Origin: Ophioceras dolichostomum
Taxonomy: Eukaryota > Ascomycota > Sordariomycetes > Magnaporthales > Ophioceraceae
Length of the DNA stretch: 64,000 nucleotides
Assembly (NCBI GenBank): GCA_003049485.1
Contig: PYST01000070.1
Location: forward strand, 1-64,000
Reading direction: 5' to 3'
Under the pieces are notes generated by a model. That model was not told the DNA's origin, did no database searches, and worked only from the letters and a program-made list of their open reading frames with translations. Positions 12,148 through 24,657 of this stretch are shown here, piece by piece (the stretch's first letter is position 1; every line of letters begins with the position of its first letter). A program made the position numbers and the translations under genes.

Positions 12148-15100
12148 ATGATGGTACGTATGGCCTCCTCGCCAAATCCAGCCCTAACACATTCAGAACT
12201 TGTCTCGTCTGCCACGTCCGCACCGTCCGCACCGTGGGCAACGGTGGACCCTGTTTCCCTCGTCCAAGCGTCACAGTGGGCCACGGCGATATTTTGCGGG
12301 TGCCGTGCTTGTATCAGACCAGTGCAGAATTCCATGCCTTGCTGCACGGCCTTGTTATCCCCTCATGCCAACGTCTTTCTCGTGCCCGAAATGCTTGACG
12401 GTGCTGACTCGTTGGCCTTCCTCCAGACCTCAACTCGACCCCGCGATGTCGGCGGCAATTTCTCGAACAGACGAGGCCACGCTAGTCAACTCTCAATATC
12501 GGACCCGAGTCACCATGTGACGGAAGCAATAGGAACCATGTACGGAGACAGCGACGACGACTCGGGAACGGACAGCCGGAACGACCATCTGTCGACGTCG
12601 CCCGACCGCCGCAGAAAGGAACGGCCCCTTAGCTTCTTGGCCTCGCCAGCAGGCGGGGAACAGATCGCCAAGGCTGGACAGAACGACGTCGAGGTACCAG
12701 ACGAACGACAGCGGTTAGTCCGCTCAACGTCCGATATGACCCCCCTCACAATATCAGTATCATCCCCCACCTCTCCAGACAGCGCAAATGGGGGATTCAA
12801 AAAGTCACAGACGATGCCCGCCCGGATCTCAAGCATGCGCGGGAAGTCTTACGAGGGCTCTCCTACCACGTCGAGCATGCCCGCTTCGCCGACTCTCTCA
12901 CTGCGCGATGTCCAGGAGTCCGAAACGTCTTCGTTTCCCCTCACCAACATCGACAACCCGGGCGACATCGCCAAGGAGCTCAGCAACCTCCAAGCGCTGC
13001 GGCGAATGTCCATGGATGTGGGCAACAACAGCGACCCCGATCTGATGCCCTTCCAGGGCTTATCACTCGTGGCCATGCCGACCATCGCGCCAACGGGGGA
13101 GGATGACGAAGGAGATCTCTCACGTCTGCTGTGGGTACCAGCAAAGGTGCACCCCGAGCTGGCGCCAGACCAGTTCAAAAACTTCCTGGAGAATCGGGTC
13201 AAGACTATTAAGAGACGGTCGGGCGACTCGATGCTGTCGGTGGAGGGACTGGAACGGAACAACTCTGGCAGCTTGAGAAGGAAAAAGTCCATGCTGTCGA
13301 GGCAAATACACAGCTCGAGTACCAACGGGCCCGACGACTACGTCGATGGAGCCGAGAGGCTAGAGCGCCAGAAGACAGAGAGCGGGAGGGCGACCCCCGA
13401 ATTGAGTCTAAACGAGCTGGTGAGGGACCCAACAAAGGCCGTGCAGAAGCTAGCTAAGGATAGCCAGGAAGGCGACTCGACGGAGGACCTGCCTATTCTG
13501 CCGGTGGCGCCCGGCATGGGCCTGAGGAGATCTAAGAGAACGACATACCGCAAGGGTGGCAGCCTGCGATCTGGAGATCGAGTGCCGTTTTCAAAAAGGA
13601 TGGCAACGAGGGAGGCAGAACAAGAAGCGGAGAGGGAGGCCGATGAGCAAGGGATGCCACCAGTACCTTCGCTTGACGGGCCTCTCGGCCACGGCCTCAC
13701 CCGAGTGCAGACGGAGCCATTACCAACAACTGCGGCGGAGAACTTCTCGCGCCCCACGAGGTCCGTCAGGAGACAGCAGCCGTTCTCGAGAGAGAATGCC
13801 GCCCCGATATCTCCTGCGTCCTCAATGGGCTCGCCCCTCACTCCCACACAATCACATCAAGAAGACTCCTCCGTTGGCGCCGGGTCGTCGTACGAGACAG
13901 ATACGGCAGACTCGCCCCGGTCTCCACCACATTCGATTCCAAGGATAGTCGAAACTCCACCACCGCCAGAGCCCGAAGAGTCTGCACCACCACAGCTTTC
14001 CCGCCCGTACCCCCAGCGGTCTTCCTCGCAAAAGGCCATGCTCCACGGACAACACCAAGCTCAGCAGTTCGAGCCACAGCAGCAGCAACAGTTCGAGCAG
14101 CAACAGTATGAGCAGCAACAGCAACAACAACAACAATTTGAAAGGCAACAGCAGCAACAGCAGCAACCTCCACCCCGCTCAAGTAAGAGGCCTGTCAGTC
14201 CCAAGGACGCCGCCTCACAACCACAACCACAACAACCTCCTTCCAGAACACTGGAGCATCAGCATCATGTCCAGAACCAAACTCTCAGCGACATGGCCCA
14301 CCACCCCGCTCCTCTCCCAGGCAGCGGAGCCACTCGCACAGACAGCCTCACCTTCATCCCGACCTACGCAGCCGCCGACGTTAAGAAGTCGGATAGTAGC
14401 AGCAAAAAGTCGTCCAGGGAGAAAGACGACGACTCATCCACCACCAGCGGAGGCGGCAAGTCGACTTCGGGCTGGAAGTGGTTCAGAGGTGAGGACAAGG
14501 AGAAGAAGAAGCGCGAGAAGGAGGAGCACGCCAAGAAAGCTCGTGGTGGGGGAGGTGCCGGAGGAACAGGAGCTGGTCGCCTGTCTGGCGGCTCCGAGAA
14601 GGGCCATGGCCACGACAATGCGCGGCTGGATGTGCTTCAGAGCTCGATCGACGGCGGGAAGGGTCGGGAGAGTCTGCTCCTCGACCGCGAGTCGTCGGCT
14701 CCAGACGGTGCTGGTGGGAAGCTACACGAAAGCAGCGGCGGCAGCGGTAAGAAGGAAGGCGGCCGCAAGTCGAGCGAGGGCAGCAGCGGGAAGAAGGAGA
14801 AAGACGGCTTCTTCGGATCCATCTTCGGGAGCAAGTCTCGTAAGTCCGGCAGCAGCTCCGGGGGCGCCGGAGATCGCGACAGCGGTGGCGGTTCGGGGTA
14901 CTCTGGTGGTCGGGGCGGCGGCGGCGGGAAGCACGGCGACAAGGACAAAGGTGGCTACGGCCACCACCGAACCCTGTCTCCGGACCCGCCCCAGCGCCTG
15001 CTGAGGCCCGACATCGACTACCACTACACCCGCTTTCCCATAGTGGAGGAGAGGGCCATCTACCGCATGGCGCACATCAAGCTCGCGAACCCGAGGAGGC

Positions 15101-15828
15101 CTCTGCTCAGTCAGGTACTGCTGTCGAATTTCATGTACAGCTATCTGGCGAAGGTGCAGGCCATGCACCCGCAGCTGAACGTGCCCGTGTCGCCGCAGCA
15201 GAAGAGGCTCGACGAGGAGAGGAAGAGGAGGGAGGCGGCGGAGCAGCAGTATCTTTTGGAGCAGCAGCAGCTGGCGCAGCAGTTGTTGGATCAGGAGGAG
15301 AGGAATGAGAGGAATGCTGCTGCTGCTGAGGGTGGTGGACATGCAGGTGCTGGTAGTGGTGGGCAAGGGCAAGGGAATAGTTTCGACCAGTATAACTTTG
15401 AGTACCACCGGGTAAGTTCCTCTTCCTCCTCCTCTCTCTAACCTTCAGAGCCTTAGTTGGGGCTTTTCTGGTGATTCCTACCAGTAAACTGTACCGGTGA
15501 ACTCTACTGCTACCGTCAAACGTTTGAGAGTCTCTGTTCTGTCTTCTTACTAATAGTGTTTCCAACCAACCAACAGTCTCAGCAATCATCAAACCAGTAC
15601 GGAGACCCCAACCAGCACCAGCAGCACGACGGCTCGGCGGACTACGTGGATGATTCCCAGCTGTACGAATACGACCACAGGGATCAGCAACACGGTGGTA
15701 GTGGAGGAGGACCGCCTGATCAGAACGGTGGTGGCGGACGCCAGTACTATGATTATGATCAGCAGCAGCAGCAGCAGGACGATGATGGACGGAGGAGACG
15801 GGGAGGAGGGGATGATGATATGTGGTGA
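12148..15828 (+). CDS. ZDS1: Zds1/Zds2-family protein (PP2A-linked cell polarity and mitosis regulator)
   Basis: Proposed exons 12148-12153, 12427-15411 and 15577-15828 encode 1080 aa. Intron 1 has donor ATG|GTACGT and acceptor TTCCTCCAG after a CTGAC branch; intron 2 is CGG|GTAAGT to CAACAG. The long disordered protein starts with a conserved block (SISDPSHHVTEAIGTMYG) and a second N-terminal block (DIAKELSNLQALRRMSMD). The Zds C-terminal domain lies at about residues 860-920, with YTRFPIVEERAIYRMAHIKL and LLSQVLLSNFMYSYLAKV. A polyglutamine tract lies near residue 555, Lys/Gly/Ser-rich sequence follows, and a Gln-rich coiled coil lies after the Zds domain. In yeast, Zds proteins bind PP2A-Cdc55 and control its location, mitotic entry and polarity. 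Intron 1 is 3n and stop-free, so an unspliced start is also possible. Confidence 0.85.
14075..14166. repeat. CAG/CAA polyglutamine tract
   Basis: Mixed CAG and CAA codons encode several Gln runs broken by Phe-Glu and Tyr-Glu within the Zds-family gene. The CAG/CAA mixture suggests selection on the protein rather than a fresh slippage product. Confidence 0.85.
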
Positions 15829-18800
15829 TAGAGAGAGCGAGCGACTCGGCCCGGCTTGTCAGAACACTTGGTGCGGTGAGGAAGAGATCAGTGGCATGTG
15901 GTGATGGACGGGCGGACAGGCGGTAAATCTTGAGAGGCGTCAGTGAGGAAGGGGAGGGGAGAGGAGTCAATACGTATAACCCTATTTTTTGGGAGTTGAG
16001 AAACAGGGCACTACTATCTGATATTTTCTATTTACTTTCCTTTGTTTCTTCTGACTTTTTTTTCCCCCTCCTCTTGGAAGGGACCTGGAACAACGCAACA
16101 GCGAGCGAATTAGCATCTCGTCTCCCTCCACTATCCTAGTCCTAGTGTGTGTGTACAGATGGAGGAATGGATGGATGGATGGGAGAGCAAAGATTGGCTG
16201 ACCGATGGTGTGGCGAGAGAGGGAGGGAGGAGGATTCGCAGGCAGACAGAGATAGGAGAAGAGGGGGTGAGAATTGTTGGCATGACATATATCTGGGCGT
16301 CGTGTTACTATCAGGGGTTTGTGGAAAAGGGAACAAGCAACAAAATAACCTGGATTCGTCCTGTCTCGGGGTGTCTGTGTCTCGCTATCACGTCGGCCGC
16401 TGGTGGTAGGGAACCGAATGGGAGGCACTTTCATCTTGTTCGAGCCGTTGTACTTCCCCCTCCGGCCACTGTTCTCTCTCAAGCCAGCCAGACATACCAG
16501 CCCGCCTCTCGCTTTTCTGTCGTCAGTCATCAACTGTATATATCTTCGGGGAGCCAGCTGCCTAAAGTGGGTAGTAGGCTGGTGCTGTTGTATCAGGTCC
16601 TTTTCTCTTCTTCTTCCTCCCTTTGATAACCCGTTGTTTTCCATCTCTGCTTTTTGTTTGCTGCTTTTGCTTTCTCAATATCTACGAGTGGTTAAGTGGC
16701 ATCCTTGGGGTTGGAGCAGGTAAATACCGATGCATAGCATACGACTGATACCCGATGGGATGGGGGGAGATGGAGAGAATAACACATTTCTCGTTTGATT
16801 CCTTGCTTGATTCCGTATTCTGCTTTCGTCAACCATGGCCAATTTCTAGGCTAGTGGAGACTACTCGGACGAGCAGATGGCGGACTAACGGGCCCAATAG
16901 ACCGAGTCTACGGCCATTCACTCGGTAGGAGACTTGGATGAGGAGCCCTACTACTTGATACGTCGTCGCGTCTATGGAAGCTGTTGACATCTGTTGACAT
17001 ATACCTATGATGGCGTCGGGAGGATGCACCAACATCTAGAATAACCTACGTGCGTTGGCCAGGCGGGAGACGCGGTGGCTAGACGCGTCCGTGGCTTGCT
17101 CTGGTCAAGGATGGAAGGTTGATATCTACGAGGTACCTAGGAACTTCGCGTCAACGGGAGGATAGACAAGCCTCTAAACGGGAAGACAAGATCTAGGAAC
17201 GCGTATGCTTGGTAAACAATGGCGCTAACGACCGAACTTGTCCATCCTCGGTGTGTGAACCACCAGTAGCTCCAGAGTGCGCCGAAGTTCTGCCCTCTGC
17301 CTGCCCCAGCAAAGGCCCCGTCCCAAGCAGACGGCGCCAGCAGCCCATTGACAGGCCCCAAATCAACCGCACGCTCGAGCTTCCGTGTTCTCCTGCTTCC
17401 CCCACCTTTTTGTAGGTTCCTTCTCGTCCTTCTCCGCAGTCTGCCTTCTCCGGCTACAAAACATCAACAACATCAATATCAGCTCGCCGCCCAGTACCTG
17501 GGCGTTCTTCGTAAGTCATCGGCTTCCGCCCTTCATTTCTCCACCCATATGCCCTCTTAGTACGTGCCTTTATCCTCTGCTCGCCTTCTCCCGCCTCCCT
17601 CTTTCCCAATCCTCGCCTCGCCTACGCGACCGGTAGCAACCACCTCACGAGAAGCTCGCTAGCACGGGTTGAGGTTTCCCGAAAGTTGTACCACTTTTGC
17701 CTCATCAACACTTCTATATCCTCCTACCTGCCATGATATCGTGATCGACTTGTTGTTCCATCCTGTAGATCTCTTTCACGGCACTGAGATCGTCGACACA
17801 GCTACTCGCCTGTCACTTCCATCTTCTCATACCTCGTGGAAGCGGCATCTCCTCTACCTTTCTCCAAGCCATTCTTCCCAATCATATCGTTCTACATACA
17901 TCCTTATTGTGCTCAATCTGCCGCCCCTTCTTCCCTTTTAAGATCCAACACGAATCCGAGACCGCAAGCAACACAGCCCACCGTTCCATGGCATGTTCTT
18001 CGGTTTCTCGAAAGCGGCGATACCATTCACCTTTTCCTTCCACCTTCGTCTGTCATTCACTCCCTTTCAACGGTCATAGCGTCACATTCGACTTTCGGCT
18101 CTTCCTGTCTTCCCAATATCCCCAACACGTCCTAGTCGCCAGTAGCCCTTGCTCCAGTTCAGGAGGAGCAAGAACACTCCGAGCTGCTCAGCGAGTCTCC
18201 GAGCGTTTCTGAAGCGCAGCAAATCTGAGAATACCATCTAACTTGCCCAGAGTCCAACCGCCACATCTCTAGAATTGCGAACCGACAGACTGACGAAGAT
18301 GTGGCCGCGTTCTCTGCGTGGCCTGAACGCCGGAGAGTTCGGTCAGAACCGTCCTCAGAGCGGTCCGCAAAACCCAGCCTTGCGCCGTGTCCAATTCGGC
18401 GCTATGCCTAATCAGGCAGCATGTGGCCCAGTCCGTGGCGCAAGGGGTCATATCACCATTTTGAAGGTAAAGTTTTAGGGCCCCTGCCGTTCACGTGCTG
18501 CTAATTTTAGCGCATTCGCACGCTGGCTAGGGGCCTAATTCTTTTTCGTGTCCTCTTTTTTTTTTCTCCTTGAGCGAGTGTGTGCCGAAAAAAAAAAGTT
18601 CCATCCAAACCAAACCAGCCTGATCAGATCTTTGCATATCCTGGCTTCACTCCTTCCTCGCAGATATCATCCACCAACCCTTTCCATCAGCACGTTGTAT
18701 GTCACCAGATCTTGAACGATTTTGGCTTGCATTCGAACAAACCTTGGACTTGGGCGTTTTCTGCTTCTTGTTTTAACTTTCTCCTAATCTTCTTTTTATT

Positions 18801-19168
18801 CTCTTTTGATACCCACCGTTGCCCGGGCGCGCCCCTGTACCTGCCACCTTCCCGCTCTCGTCCCAAGCAGACGAGCTTTCCCGACCGCCCGCCAACACAC
18901 CTGCCTACTCTTGCTTCCTTCCCTCCCGTCGTCGTGCGCAAAGCTTGCAGAAACGCAGCTGCGACTCCCACTCGCCCGGCGACGACGAAATTAGTTTCTC
19001 GACCCATCCCTCCCTGCCCCCATTCACTCCGATTGAGGTTTTTGTCGAGTGCTACTTCTGTCAAAAAGCTGTTGCACCGGGCAAAATATCCTGCGTCGAT
19101 TCGCGCCCGCGCCCGCCGTCCATTCGCCCCTTCCTACCCAAAACATAACCACCACGAATCTACAAGCT
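15829..19168. other. Intergenic; pyrimidine-rich leader of the downstream gene
   Basis: The first several hundred bases are presumably the 3' untranslated region of the Zds gene. Both 17.35-18.15 kb and 18.6-19.15 kb are strongly C/T-rich on the plus strand, with many CCTCC, TTCC and CACC runs, typical of fungal promoters and 5' leaders. T and A homopolymers lie around 18557-18597. No frame in the stretch has protein character. Confidence 0.45.
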
Positions 19169-21784
19169 ATGGCTTCTGTGAGCAAAACCCGCTGTAGTTA
19201 CTTCTCAAGCATCATGCCGTCGTGTTCGGGCCATGCCCGCGACTTTTGTTCTGCTCCCCTACTGCACCAACCCGCATCCCAACAAAGTTTCCTTGCCTCG
19301 ACCGACCCTCGAACTCCTGGTCCGCATGGCACAGGATGCAGCCTTTCCCACCGTCCTCGAAAGTCCTGAACATGGCCGGGACGGCCTCTCGGAGCTTCTG
19401 GCCGCCTGCCAGGATTGTGGATCGCGCGCTAACGAATCTCACAACCTCACAGCACCCCCCTAGACACCCTTACGGCGGCAACCAGGGCTACATGCCCAAC
19501 GGAGCTGTCGGCCACACTGTCGCGGTCCCTCCCGGAGCCACGCCTCTGCTGCCCAACCAGGGCCGCATCATCCAGACTGGCCCCATTCGTGTTCTGTGCA
19601 TCGCCGACGTTCGAGGTACGTGCCGCTCTCGCCGAATATGCTCACGCTCGCTCCTGGTCGTCAAGCTAAAGCTCAAGCTCACCATTTCCAGGCAATCTTC
19701 GATCGCTAAACGAGCTCGCGAAGCAGGCTCGCGCCGACCACATCATCCACACTGGCGACTTTGGCTTCTACGATGACACCTCCCTCGAGCGCGTTGCCGA
19801 GAAGTCAGTCTTTCCCCTTTCCTCGTCTCCCCGCGGACTTCTGGACGCCATACACAATCTTGCTCGCATCTGGGCCCATCGCTAACTTTCGCCACATGAC
19901 ATCTGCAGGACCCTCAAGCATGTCGCCCAGTACTCACCCCTCATCAGCGAGCCCATCAAGAAAGCCATCCAAACCTCGGGCAACGGCCCCGTGAAGCAGC
20001 GCTTCCCCGCGCACGAGCTTCCCCTGTCAGAGCTTTCGATGCTTCTGAGCGGCGAGATCAAGCTAGATGTGCCCGTCTACACCGTCTGGGGAGCCTGCGA
20101 AGACGTCCGCGTGCTAGAGAAGTTCCGGTCTAAGGAGTACAAGGTTCACAATCTGTACATCATCGACGAGGCGCAGTCAATGCTCCTCGAGATTGGCGGC
20201 GTCAAGCTTCGGCTGCTCGGACTGGGCGGTGCGGTGGTCATGCACAAGCTCTTCGACAACGGCGAGGGTAGGACCACGATCGCCGGTGGCCAGGGCACCA
20301 TGTGGACCACGCTTCTGCAGATGGGTGAGCTTGTCGATACCGCCAACCGCGTCTACGACCCGACCGAGACCCGCGTGTTCGTCACACACGCCTCGCCCGC
20401 CCGTGAGGGCATCCTGAACCAGCTCTCGGTCACACTCAAGGCGGATTTCTCTATCTCTGCGGGTCTGCACTTCCGATATGGCAGCTCGTACAACGAGTTC
20501 TCTGTCAACCCTACTCTCGACCACTATCGCGGTAAGCTGGCGGCTAGCAAGGCCTCCTTCAACGATGTGTGGGAGACGGTCAAGGCCGAGGTCCAGCCGG
20601 CCATTCAGCAGAACGAGGCTCAGCAAAACCTCTTGAATAACGCCCTCGGAATCGTCGAGAAGATGCCGACCACGGCTGCCGGGGGCAACCCGTTTGGAGG
20701 TTCAGCCCCCGCCGCCGTTGGCCAGGTCGACGAGAGCGCTTTCAAAAACATGTGGAACTTTAACCTGGCGGATGCTGCGTTTGGTTACCTCGTCCTGGAG
20801 ATCCAAGACGGCCGCATCGGCACTGAGATGCGTGCCCAGGGCTTCAACTTCTCCCACCGTGGTGCGAAGCAACAACCTGGTCAGACCCCCGCAGTCGGTT
20901 CCACTTTGCCTACTGGTCCCTCCGCCCAGCAGCCATCTCCCGTGAGCGTCCCTCCGCAGCAGGCGCGTCAGCAGCCACCGCAGCCCAAGCCCTCACCCTC
21001 GCCCATGGGCCAGGCTAAGCCCTCTACACCCGCGCCTACCTCGTCGACTCCGATCCAGAGCGAGAACGAGAAACCTGCTGCGTCGGCCGCCGCGAACGGC
21101 ACCGCCCACTCAACCGAGGCCGCATCGTCTCCTGCGCCCAAGCCCTCATCAGAGGCCATCATCGGCCTCTTCGTTATGAACGCGCCTCCCTCAGACGACG
21201 CCGTGCGCGACCTCTTCGCCGAGTCGGACCAGCCGCTCATCACGCGCATCGACAAGTGGGGCCAGACCAACAAGGTCGTGCACTTCAAGTCCGTGGAGGA
21301 CCGTGACAGCGCCATGAGCCGCCTGCCGGACGACACCAAGGGTTCGCGGCCCCAGGAGGACCGTTCGAAGCCCCTGGTGCGCATCTTCCAGCATCGCGAG
21401 TCGAGCAAGCCGTACGGCGGGGGCCGTGGCGGGGCGGGCACGTGGGGCAGCTCGCGCGGCGGAAACAACCCGGGCGGTCCTAGTGGTGGAAACCAGGGCG
21501 GCGGCGGCGGCGGTAGTTTCCGCAGCGGTGGCGGCAGCGGCGCCCCTGGTGGTGGTGGCACCGCCAGCGATTCTGAGGGCGCTGGACGACGCGGTGGTCG
21601 CGGCGGTGGTGGTGGTGGACGCGGAGGCGGCGGCCGTGGCGGCGACCGCGATCGCGGTGGAGACCGCGGCGGCGACCGTGGCGACCGTGGTCCCCCTCGT
21701 CGTGGTCCTCGTGGCGGCGGGATGAAGGGCGATGGTGGCAGCAACAGCCCTGCTCCGTCTTCTGCTACGCCCGCTGGCGAGTAA
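19169..21784 (+). CDS. Degenerate metallophosphoesterase-like (DUF2433-type) protein with RRM-like segment and RGG tail
   Basis: Exons 19169-19177, 19453-19615, 19692-19803 and 19909-21784 give 719 aa; introns of 275, 76 and 105 nt are GT-AG and frame-consistent. The N-terminus begins MASHPPRHPYGG. Residues about 48-300 follow a calcineurin-like phosphoesterase plan: IADVRG (55-58), HTGDFGFYD (77-85), VWGACED (154-160), VTHASPAREG and SAGLHFRYG. The metal-ligand positions are altered (see finding). I believe this is the fungal family catalogued as DUF2433, recalled from memory. A Pro/Ala/Gln linker follows, then an RRM-like segment (GLFVMNAPPSDDAVRDLF through VVHFKSVEDRDSAMSRL), then a long Gly/Arg-rich RGG tail from about 21412. 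The tail and RRM-like part suggest RNA binding; the function is otherwise unknown. The 9-nt first exon is the least certain part. Confidence 0.8.
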
Positions 21785-23472
21785 AGCTGTCTGTCTTACC
21801 TTACCTACTGACAGACCTTAGGCGAGGCTACTCCTTACTATTGCCTCTACCCTGGCGACAGCCTGGTATTTCTACATTTTCCGGCTTATCGTCGTCATCG
21901 TTCTTCTCTACTTCCCTGCCCATATTTTATCGTTAGTTTTGGCGCCTTGCGTCCGGGTTAGGGTTTTCATCATAGTTGCCTCCTTCCTTTGTCCTTTTGT
22001 TTTTCTGTTCTTCGTTGCGCTGCGCTGGTCTTTCTTCCTCCCCGTCTTCATCATGCATTCACTTGATTCACAGGACACGTGGCTACTATTGTTTAGTCAT
22101 GGGGTCGTCTGTCGTGAGATCGGATGGACTTTGGGACCGTTTCTTTCACTAGCCGCCACTCAACGGAGCTGGGACGACAAGGAGGATTGCTTTTGCTTTA
22201 GATTACCCAAGAGAAGAAGAGGGAAAGAGAGGAAACTTGAGAGAGAGAGAGACGGTTGGTAGATCAGAGACGCGAGGGACATCGAGATCGTGATCGACGA
22301 CGCAGAGAGGAACACTTCTTTTTTTTTCTTTTCCCTGAGTAAACCAAAAAGCAACAAAAATATCGAGCGTTTGTGTTTGTGATTGAGTGACTGGATGGAC
22401 GGGATAGGAGAGAGGGAGGAGGGGAGGGGAGATGATGAGGGATAGGGAAGGGGATTTAATGTGTACTGGATGGTTTGGGTTGGTTCCGTGTTGACGATAG
22501 TCGGAGGCCAACCTAACCAACCGTCCTACCTGTACCTTGTTACAACATATTTTTTTTCGGCGTCTCTTTCTCCTGCTTTCAAATGTAGGCGGGCGCAGAA
22601 ACTTCTATTTCCGGAATTGCCTTGCTATTTTTCGCGTTGACATTTTTCCGCTTCTGCTTTCTTCTGTTGTTGATGAGGTAAAACTGATATTATCGTCGTT
22701 TTTTCCCCCGTGTTCTTTTTATGGTGCTGTGGAGTGCGTTGGGATGGGTTGGCCAGACGGAGATGCGGAATGGAAAAAGTACGAAGGAGAGGGGATGGAA
22801 AGAACGTTGTTCGTTGTCTATACAAAGGTGCTGCTGCCGTGATTTCACGTTTTTTGGTTCTCTTCTGTCGGGAATGTGTCTCATGATGAGGCTAATGGTA
22901 TCACTGTCCCATTCATTGTCTTGTGCATCGGTGCTGACCAGAAGCCATTCAAGGCTGCAACTGTGGCGTATGAACCACCTGAACAGCACGTTGGTGGATG
23001 ACACTGGGAATGATCGAAGTTATTCCTCTCCTGGCCCGCAGAATGGGATACAGAGACGGTTGGGTCGTTGGGCACGAATTGGAACACTGGCCTGGCCTGC
23101 GCTTCGGTCGTCGTCTTCTCCTCCAAACGTCGCGAACCCGTGGGACCCTTCGCGATATGAGCTGGACGACAAGAGAAGTTGAGCTCCGCAGCTATGCCTA
23201 TGGGAGATCAACTGCTCCGCGTCGTAATTGTTCACTCTAGCTCTTTATCGCGTAATTGTTTTGCTATTTCCGAGGGACGCCTTCTCACTGTACCTGCCCA
23301 TCGAGTACGGGCTTTTGATTTTACATATACACAAATGAAGTAGTACAACGGAATTCTTCTTCCAGAAGCACGGAGGCGGATGTGGCAACTTCACCTAGCA
23401 CCTACCGGCATTAACCCAAGGTGGATAGATACCCAGATACCTGTAGCCATGGTGCCATGTCGCTCTTCCTGC
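21785..23472. other. Convergent 3' flanks, no gene recognised
   Basis: Lies between the stop codons of two converging genes. Contains GA-rich (22205-22260) and T-rich stretches but no open frame with protein character, consistent with two long 3' untranslated regions plus spacer. Confidence 0.5.
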
Positions 23473-24657
23473 TCATCCATCTAGCGGCTTCACCCCCCTG
23501 TGAATAGCAGCCACACCACCCGTGAGATCCTCCCAACCCTGACCGGGCGTCTCGAACCCGGCCTCGGCGATCATGTCCCTGAACTCGCGCTGTGAGGGGA
23601 ACCGCTCGATGCTCTCGACCAGGTACTGGTAGCTGTCTCGGTCACCGGCCACGAGCTGGCCGATGAGCGGGATGGCGCCGAACGACCACCGCTTGTACAC
23701 GGCGTTGAAGAGCGGGTGGGCGTCCGCCTTGGAGAACTCCAGACAAGCGAACACCCCTCCGGGCCGGAGGACGCGGTAGGCCTCGCGCAGGGCGGCGGGG
23801 ATGTCGGTGAAGTTGCGGATGCCGAAGGCCACGGTGAAGAGGTCCAGGCTGTTCGGGGCGGGGATGTTGTGCTGGGGTTTCGCCGGGTGGGTTTGGGAGA
23901 GCAGGTTGGTGGCGTCGGCTTCGAGGAAGGAGAGGGAGGCGAGCTGGGTGGGCGGCAGGGAGGACTCGGCGCGGGATCGGCCGACCGAGAGCATGGAGGC
24001 GTTGATATCGCTGATGGTCACGCGGACGTTGGGGTTCGCGTTGACGACGTGCGCGTGGTGGAGCATCCGGAAGGCGATGTCGCCTGTTCCGCCGGCCACG
24101 TCGAGGATGTGCTGTGGGGAGGGGTTGAGGGGGTCGGAGGAGCAGCCTGGGTTGAGGCTGCGGACGAAGTGGTCTCTGGAAGGAAGGTTGGTCGGTGCCA
24201 GGTGCGCCTTGGTCAGCAGCATGCGGATGAGCGAAGTAGGTAGGTAAAATAGAAAGCTCCGCGGGGATGCAGGAAGGAACACGGATTTGCTTTGATTTGC
24301 TTACTTCCAAACCCGGTGCCAGCCAAAGGACATCAGGTCGTTCATCTTATCGTACGTCTCAGCCACGCTGTGGAAGACATCGGCCACGCGGGCGGTCTTC
24401 TCCGACTCGGTGACAGTCTCGAAGCCGAAGTGTGTGGTTTTCTCATTTTGCGGCGGCGGTGGTGGTGGTGGAGCTGACTCGCTGCTGGTAGTAGAGTGGC
24501 CTGTGGGATCGGCGACTGTTCCAAGACATCGGGTCGACGCCGGTATGTTCAGTGAAGGAGCAGCAGCATGGCTCCGCAAGGCCGGTTTGGCAGGCCGGGT
24601 GTGTTGGGCGCATTGCCGCAGCGCCGCTCGAAGAATTGGTCGCGCAGCTGTGGACAT
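23473..24657 (-). CDS. COQ5: 2-methoxy-6-polyprenyl-1,4-benzoquinol methyltransferase, mitochondrial (Coq5)
   Basis: Exons 24657-24305 and 24175-23473 encode 351 aa. The 129-nt intron splits the Lys codon of the conserved HRVWKDHF motif. The N-terminus (MSTAARPILRAALRQCAQ) is Arg/Ala-rich without acidic residues, a clear mitochondrial presequence. The UbiE/COQ5 landmarks are all present: THFGFETV, VADVFHSVAETYDKMNDLMS, the SAM-binding motif DVAGGTGDIAF (about residues 143-153), TVAFGIRNFTD, and YRVLRPGGVFACLEF. The enzyme performs the C-methylation step of ubiquinone biosynthesis on the matrix side of the inner membrane, within the CoQ synthome. Length is normal for a fungal Coq5. The start is the first ATG in frame. 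Confidence 0.97.
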
